A stretch of 64,000 nt of DNA from Enoplosus armatus (Eukaryota; Chordata; Actinopteri; Centrarchiformes; Enoplosidae). Position 1 is the stretch's first letter; every line of letters begins with the position of its first letter. The translations under genes were made by a program, and so were the position numbers. This document shows positions 60,325 through 64,000 of the stretch, in pieces. The notes under the pieces were generated by a model. That model made no database searches. It was not told the DNA's origin and was given only the letters and a program-made list of their open reading frames with translations. The DNA lies in contig NC_092192.1 of the NCBI RefSeq assembly GCF_043641665.1, positions 72,001 through 136,000 of the forward strand, read 5' to 3'.

Positions 60325-63198
60325 CTACAGCGTGGTGAGAAACTCTCTGACCTGCAGGAGAAAACAGACTCCAGATCAGATAAACTCAAGAACAGAGTAG
60401 AACTCAGTAGAAAAAAAAAGTAAAGTGAAATCAAACTGAACCTTGTCGATGATGACTTCTTGTTTGATGCAATCATTCTTGAAGTCATCGTTGACGTCCA
60501 GAATGAGAACAGGAAGATCATTCAGGTACTCAAAGTCCAACCTGAACACAGACAGACAAATGTGATGTCTGTTTTCTTCACCCTGACCCTGAACACACCA
60601 CGGATAAAAACCAGATTGCTTTAAATCAAAGATGTTCCTGTGCTGTGTTGTGAGCGTGCTCAGTGGTGTTGTTACCTGAGGTTCCTGTGGAAGAGCCAGG
60701 CTTCATGTTTGAAGTGAAGCTGTTCGAGATACTCCAGAGGAATCCCCTCTTCCTCCTCCCTGCCCCGGTGGAGCAAACGCTGCATACAGCACTGAAAAAA
60801 AACACTGTGAGCCTGAAGGCAGCACTAAAAAATACAGAGAAACACTGGCTGTATTCAAAACTGCCTACTACATACTACCAACAAATGCAGTATGCAGTTC
60901 ATACAGCATACTGCTTTTCTTCTCAGTATGCAGTATGAAACTGTGCAGTGTGCCAGCCAGGCTCAGTAATAATCCTGCAGGTATTCTGCCCCCCCTGCCT
61001 GATGAAAGTCTGAACAAACCTTTAAATGAGGCCTTGTGGATCTGATCTGAGTGAAGATTCAGTAACTATGTTTTTTATTTGTTCAGAAACAGATTTTGAT
61101 CTGCTGAGGTGAAATAAGTGAAAGTTTACGTAACGTTAATGACAAACCAAAGCCATTGCTTTGCATTGTGGGACACAGTATGCGAGGTAGACGGTCCGAT
61201 GCAGATTGGAGACTTTCAGTACAACAGCCGGGTGTTTTTGACATACTGCATATGTTGCTTTCGTTTGCATACTGCATACTACATGCTACATTTTGGCCGA
61301 ATCAGTACGTACTGCTGGTATAGTAGGCGGTTGGAATACAGCCAGAGTGAGCCTGAAGGCAGCGCTGAAATACACAGAGAGAAGCACGAGAACATGAAGG
61401 CAGCACTACTATTCAGTAGTAGCAGCAGTACCTGTGGCTGAGCCCTCAGGTAGATGATGGACAGGTGTACTGCAGTAGTAGTAGCAGCAGCAGTGGCAGT
61501 AGTAACAGTACTAGTAGCAGTAGTATTACCTGTGGCTGAGCTCTCAGGTAGATGATGGCGTCAAGGGCGATGTCGGGTTCAAACTGGTTCAGTAACCAGG
61601 TGTGCCAGTCCTGATAAATACTCCACTCTGTTTCTGTCAGGTTACCGCTCTCAAACAGGTTGGACGCAAACACGTACCTGTACACACAGTACACAAGGTT
61701 ACTGCAGTACCCTGTCTCAGGTGTGTGTGTGTGCAGCCACATGTCTCAGGTGCAGTTACCTGTCCGAGTAGACGGAGCGCTCATAGAACTGAACGGGGTT
61801 TTCAGCCTGCTGAAGTTTGACTGATGGAGACTGAAGCTGAGAGCGAACTCTACTAAGACTCGCATAACTCTACAGACAGACAGGCAGAGAGACAGACAGG
61901 TAAATGGTTAGTTTCAGTGAAGCAGCTCCACCTGCTGCACCTAATCACCGCCTGAGTGGGCGGGGTCAGGTGTAGTTACCTGGAAGGTGTACGACCAGCG
62001 GCTCGGTTTATCGTACAACATCTGCAGCAGGTTTCCTCCACTCTTCTGAGAGGAACTCAACTCCTGCAAACACACAGGTGCGCAGGCAGGTAAACAGACA
62101 GGTATAACTGTGAGTACACATGGGATATCCCTGTAGTAACTAAGTACACATGTGACATCTCTGTAGTACTCTACGGTGTGAAAGTATAAATCGTGGTACA
62201 AAGGACATGACCTGTCATTGTACCATGTGTTGTGTTCAGGTGCTGTATGCTCACCTGGTAAATGTCGGGGCTGTCGTTCTGGACGTTGCACCATTTCCCG
62301 ATGGGTTCAGGAATCACCTCCCAGTCATCCGCCGCCCCCTTAAGGAGCCGCACCAAGGTGGACTTTCCTGCAGCTGAGGGGCAGACAGGTAGATAGAGTA
62401 GACCGGTCTGGCATTTGGCTTCATATCAAACCGGTTTGAGAACATTTACACCTGCCCAACCCTATATTGTTCTTGAATAGTTTTAAGGTACTTGTACTTT
62501 ACTTAAGTATTTCCATTTTATGATACTTTATACTCCACTACATTTCAGAGGGAGATATTGCACTTTTTACTGCATTACAACAATCATATAATAAAATATG
62601 TATGTGTGTAAGTACTGTTACACTTTAAACTAGTAAACAGTATATCAAGTAGTTAAACAACAACAAATACCACATTTCACCCTATACCCATATAATACGC
62701 AATAATACAACTGACAAGGTCCATTCTACTACATAACGAGTACTTTTACTTTTGATTCTTAAAGTATATTTAGCTAAGAATACTTATGTACTTTTACTTC
62801 AGTAATACTATGCAGGACTTTTTCTACATATTTTCTACAGATATTACTACAAATCTGAATACTTTATCTTCAAATGAAGAAAACACCCAGACCGGAAGTA
62901 ATAGATTCACATTCATATTGGTATTTTGTGATCCGTTAATCTGATGGGTTTCGTTTGGCGCCAATCAACTCCGTGGAGACGGACCGACTTGAACTCACCG
63001 GGAGAACACAGAACAGTTCAACAGCTTTAAGATCAGAGATCAGAGATCAATAATCACCCCGCCGGTGATCAGTCCGGTTCGGTTTCAGAACTCACCGATG
63101 TTTCCTTCTATGGAGATCTTCTTCAGTCTGCAGGAGAAACTGCCGTTCAGCTGCGGACTGGCGGGAAGACGGCACGGTCTCTTCGGTGGAGTCGCCAT
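60325..63198 (-). CDS. dck: deoxycytidine kinase
   Basis: Salvage kinase that phosphorylates deoxycytidine, and also deoxyadenosine and deoxyguanosine, at the 5' hydroxyl. Eight coding exons: 63096-63198, 62255-62373, 61980-62063, 61760-61869, 61530-61677, 60676-60791, 60442-60541, 60325-60351. They sum to 807 nt, 268 aa; human is 260 aa. The start MATPPKRPC matches human MATPPKRSC. Motifs: P-loop GNIAAGKST across the exon 1/2 junction; [11 protein letters not shown] with the base-binding Glu; LSRVRSQL with the Arg of the substrate site; [16 protein letters not shown] with the catalytic Glu-Arg and the Asp (human D133) that recognises cytosine; a [18 protein letters not shown] lid; and the end VREFLTTL. 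These favour dck over tk2 or dguok. The final 27-bp exon is set apart by a 90-bp intron. A GC-box and CpG-rich promoter lies just upstream. Confidence 0.95.
60847..61344. mobile_element. MITE-like element in dck intron 5
   Basis: Ends TGGCTGTATTC...GCCTACTA (60847-) and its complement TAGTAGGCGGTTGGAATACA...CCA (-61344). The interior carries ATACTGCATACT words in both orientations. No coding capacity. Flanked by two copies of a GTGAGCCTGAAGGCAGC sequence. Confidence 0.65.
61431..61558. repeat. duplicated exon 5 end and donor in dck
   Basis: A 30-bp block (CCTGTGGCTGAG...GATGATGG) occurs at 61431-61460 and 61529-61558, differing at one base. The second is the real end of exon 5 with its donor; the first is a copy lying 98 bp into the intron. 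The spacer is AGT/AGC-rich. Confidence 0.9.
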
Positions 63199-63232
63199 GT
63201 TTAAAACAATCTCCTCACGATTCTTTATCCTT

Positions 63233-63276
63233 CCGTTTGTTTGTTTGTTTGTTTGTTTGTTTGTTTGTTTGTTTGT
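63233..63276. repeat. (GTTT)n microsatellite near the dck start
   Basis: About 10 TTTG units 35-78 bp upstream of the dck ATG on the plus-strand view, so within its 5' UTR or core promoter. Confidence 0.95.
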
Positions 63277-63385
63277 TCTCCGCGCAGAGGGAAACTCACT
63301 GACTGACTGACCGTGAGACGCGCGCTCCTTCTTAAATTCAATCCCGCGCGCAGATAGAATTCCGTTTCCGGGGGCGGGACTAAAT
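63277..63385 (-). promoter_or_regulatory. likely dck core promoter, GC box
   Basis: CpG-rich stretch (CTCCGCGCAG, GACGCGCGCTC, CCCGCGCGCAG) with an Sp1-type GGGGGCGGGAC at about 63370. No TATA box. The transcription start is not fixed. Confidence 0.45.
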
Positions 63386-64000
63386 GGGAGTACAGCTATG
63401 TTATTACACCACAGCAGAGAGAGGTCTCACTCTGCTCTCTTTTCTAGACATCAGATCCATTCATTTGGACGATATTACATGAAATTAGTATGTGTTGAGG
63501 AGGTTATTACATGGATATGTTTATGTTTAAAATGCATTTTTTTTGTTTTTAGAAAAAAGTTAAATATTTGGTAAACGTACCGGAAGCAGAGAGCAGGAAG
63601 ACAAACACAACATCAAACGTCACAACACACCAAACTCCATTCACAAAAACACTCAGACTTTTATTTTCAGTATAGACACCTTTGTTCCATTGTTCCTGTG
63701 GGGGTCAGTAACACACCTGGAAGCATTACACTGACAAAAACTACAAGAATGTCCTCGTGAAGGAATAACAAGAGCTGCTCACAAACAGAAAGTTACTGAA
63801 GAGATCTGGTTGAAAGTGAGAAGACCGTTTGGAGTTTATCTGTAATATACAGTATATTACTGTATGTGAGGAAGGGGACCTCGGGGACACACTGGTTTGA
63901 GTTACTATGGGAGAAATTATTCCGGCCAGAGGATCGTCTCTGAGAGATAATTTTATTTCAGGGAGGTTACAACATGTGTGTGGTTCTGAAAATGAACAAA
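63386..64000. other. upstream flank of dck, no gene seen
   Basis: No coding exon recognised in the last 600 bp. A divergent transcript from the shared CpG promoter is possible but has no sequence support here. Confidence 0.4.

Noticed and set aside
61446..61742. 98-codon minus ORF ending in poly-Leu
   Set aside because: Real dck exon 5 followed by intron read-through of a trinucleotide-rich tract.
63065..63310. Plus-strand ORF over the dck first exon
   Set aside because: Antisense shadow of the conserved dck exon and its TTTG repeat.

Overview
This is a vertebrate nuclear window, most likely from a percomorph (spiny-rayed) teleost. The evidence is intron-split genes with GT-AG junctions, TTCTGA-tailed L2-like and Rex1-like LINE ends, a Tc1 transposon, fish-type MITEs, and many CA, GACA and minisatellite arrays. 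Non-coding sequence is AT-rich and full of repeats.

Five protein-coding genes can be traced. From left to right: (1) the 3' coding part of a PROB1-like proline-rich gene on + (about 1-2120); (2) slc23a1, a sodium-dependent vitamin C transporter, on - (6731-23103), with 14 coding exons that sum to 611 aa and a TE-filled first intron; (3) pwwp2a, a PWWP-domain chromatin reader, on - (32101-38231), with two coding exons and 957 aa; (4) an organic-anion-transporter-like SLC22 gene on - (44070-56261), with 14 coding exons and 532 aa; (5) dck, deoxycytidine kinase, on - (60325-63198), with 8 coding exons and 268 aa. I rebuilt every exon chain by hand. In the four minus-strand genes the summed exon lengths are exact multiples of three and each junction keeps phase. 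prob1 and slc23a1 are also neighbours on human 5q31, which supports both names. The five genes form no pathway together.

Between and inside the genes: L2-like LINE copies (5.7-6.3, 18.7-21.2, 53.9-54.5 kb and tails), Rex1-like tails (7.5-8.3, 12.6-13.3, 17.2-17.7 kb), a full-length Tc1 element (24.35-25.98 kb) whose transposase has a single stop codon, a decayed Tc1 relative (50.5-51.3 kb), three MITE-like inverted-repeat elements, a foldback element, a 1.1-kb 12-bp minisatellite beside a short interstitial telomere tract, and a 1.9-kb array in the SLC22 gene.

The most interesting signal is how exon-intron junctions relate to tandem duplication. In slc23a1 intron 3, SLC22 introns 7 and 11, and dck intron 5, the repeated unit contains a copy of the adjacent splice site. 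SLC22 intron 10 begins with a copy of the start of the next exon, and the SLC22 first coding block is cut by three introns of about 100 bp. This is the pattern expected of intron gain or growth by duplication of AGGT-containing exon edges. It needs comparative genomics and RNA-seq to confirm.
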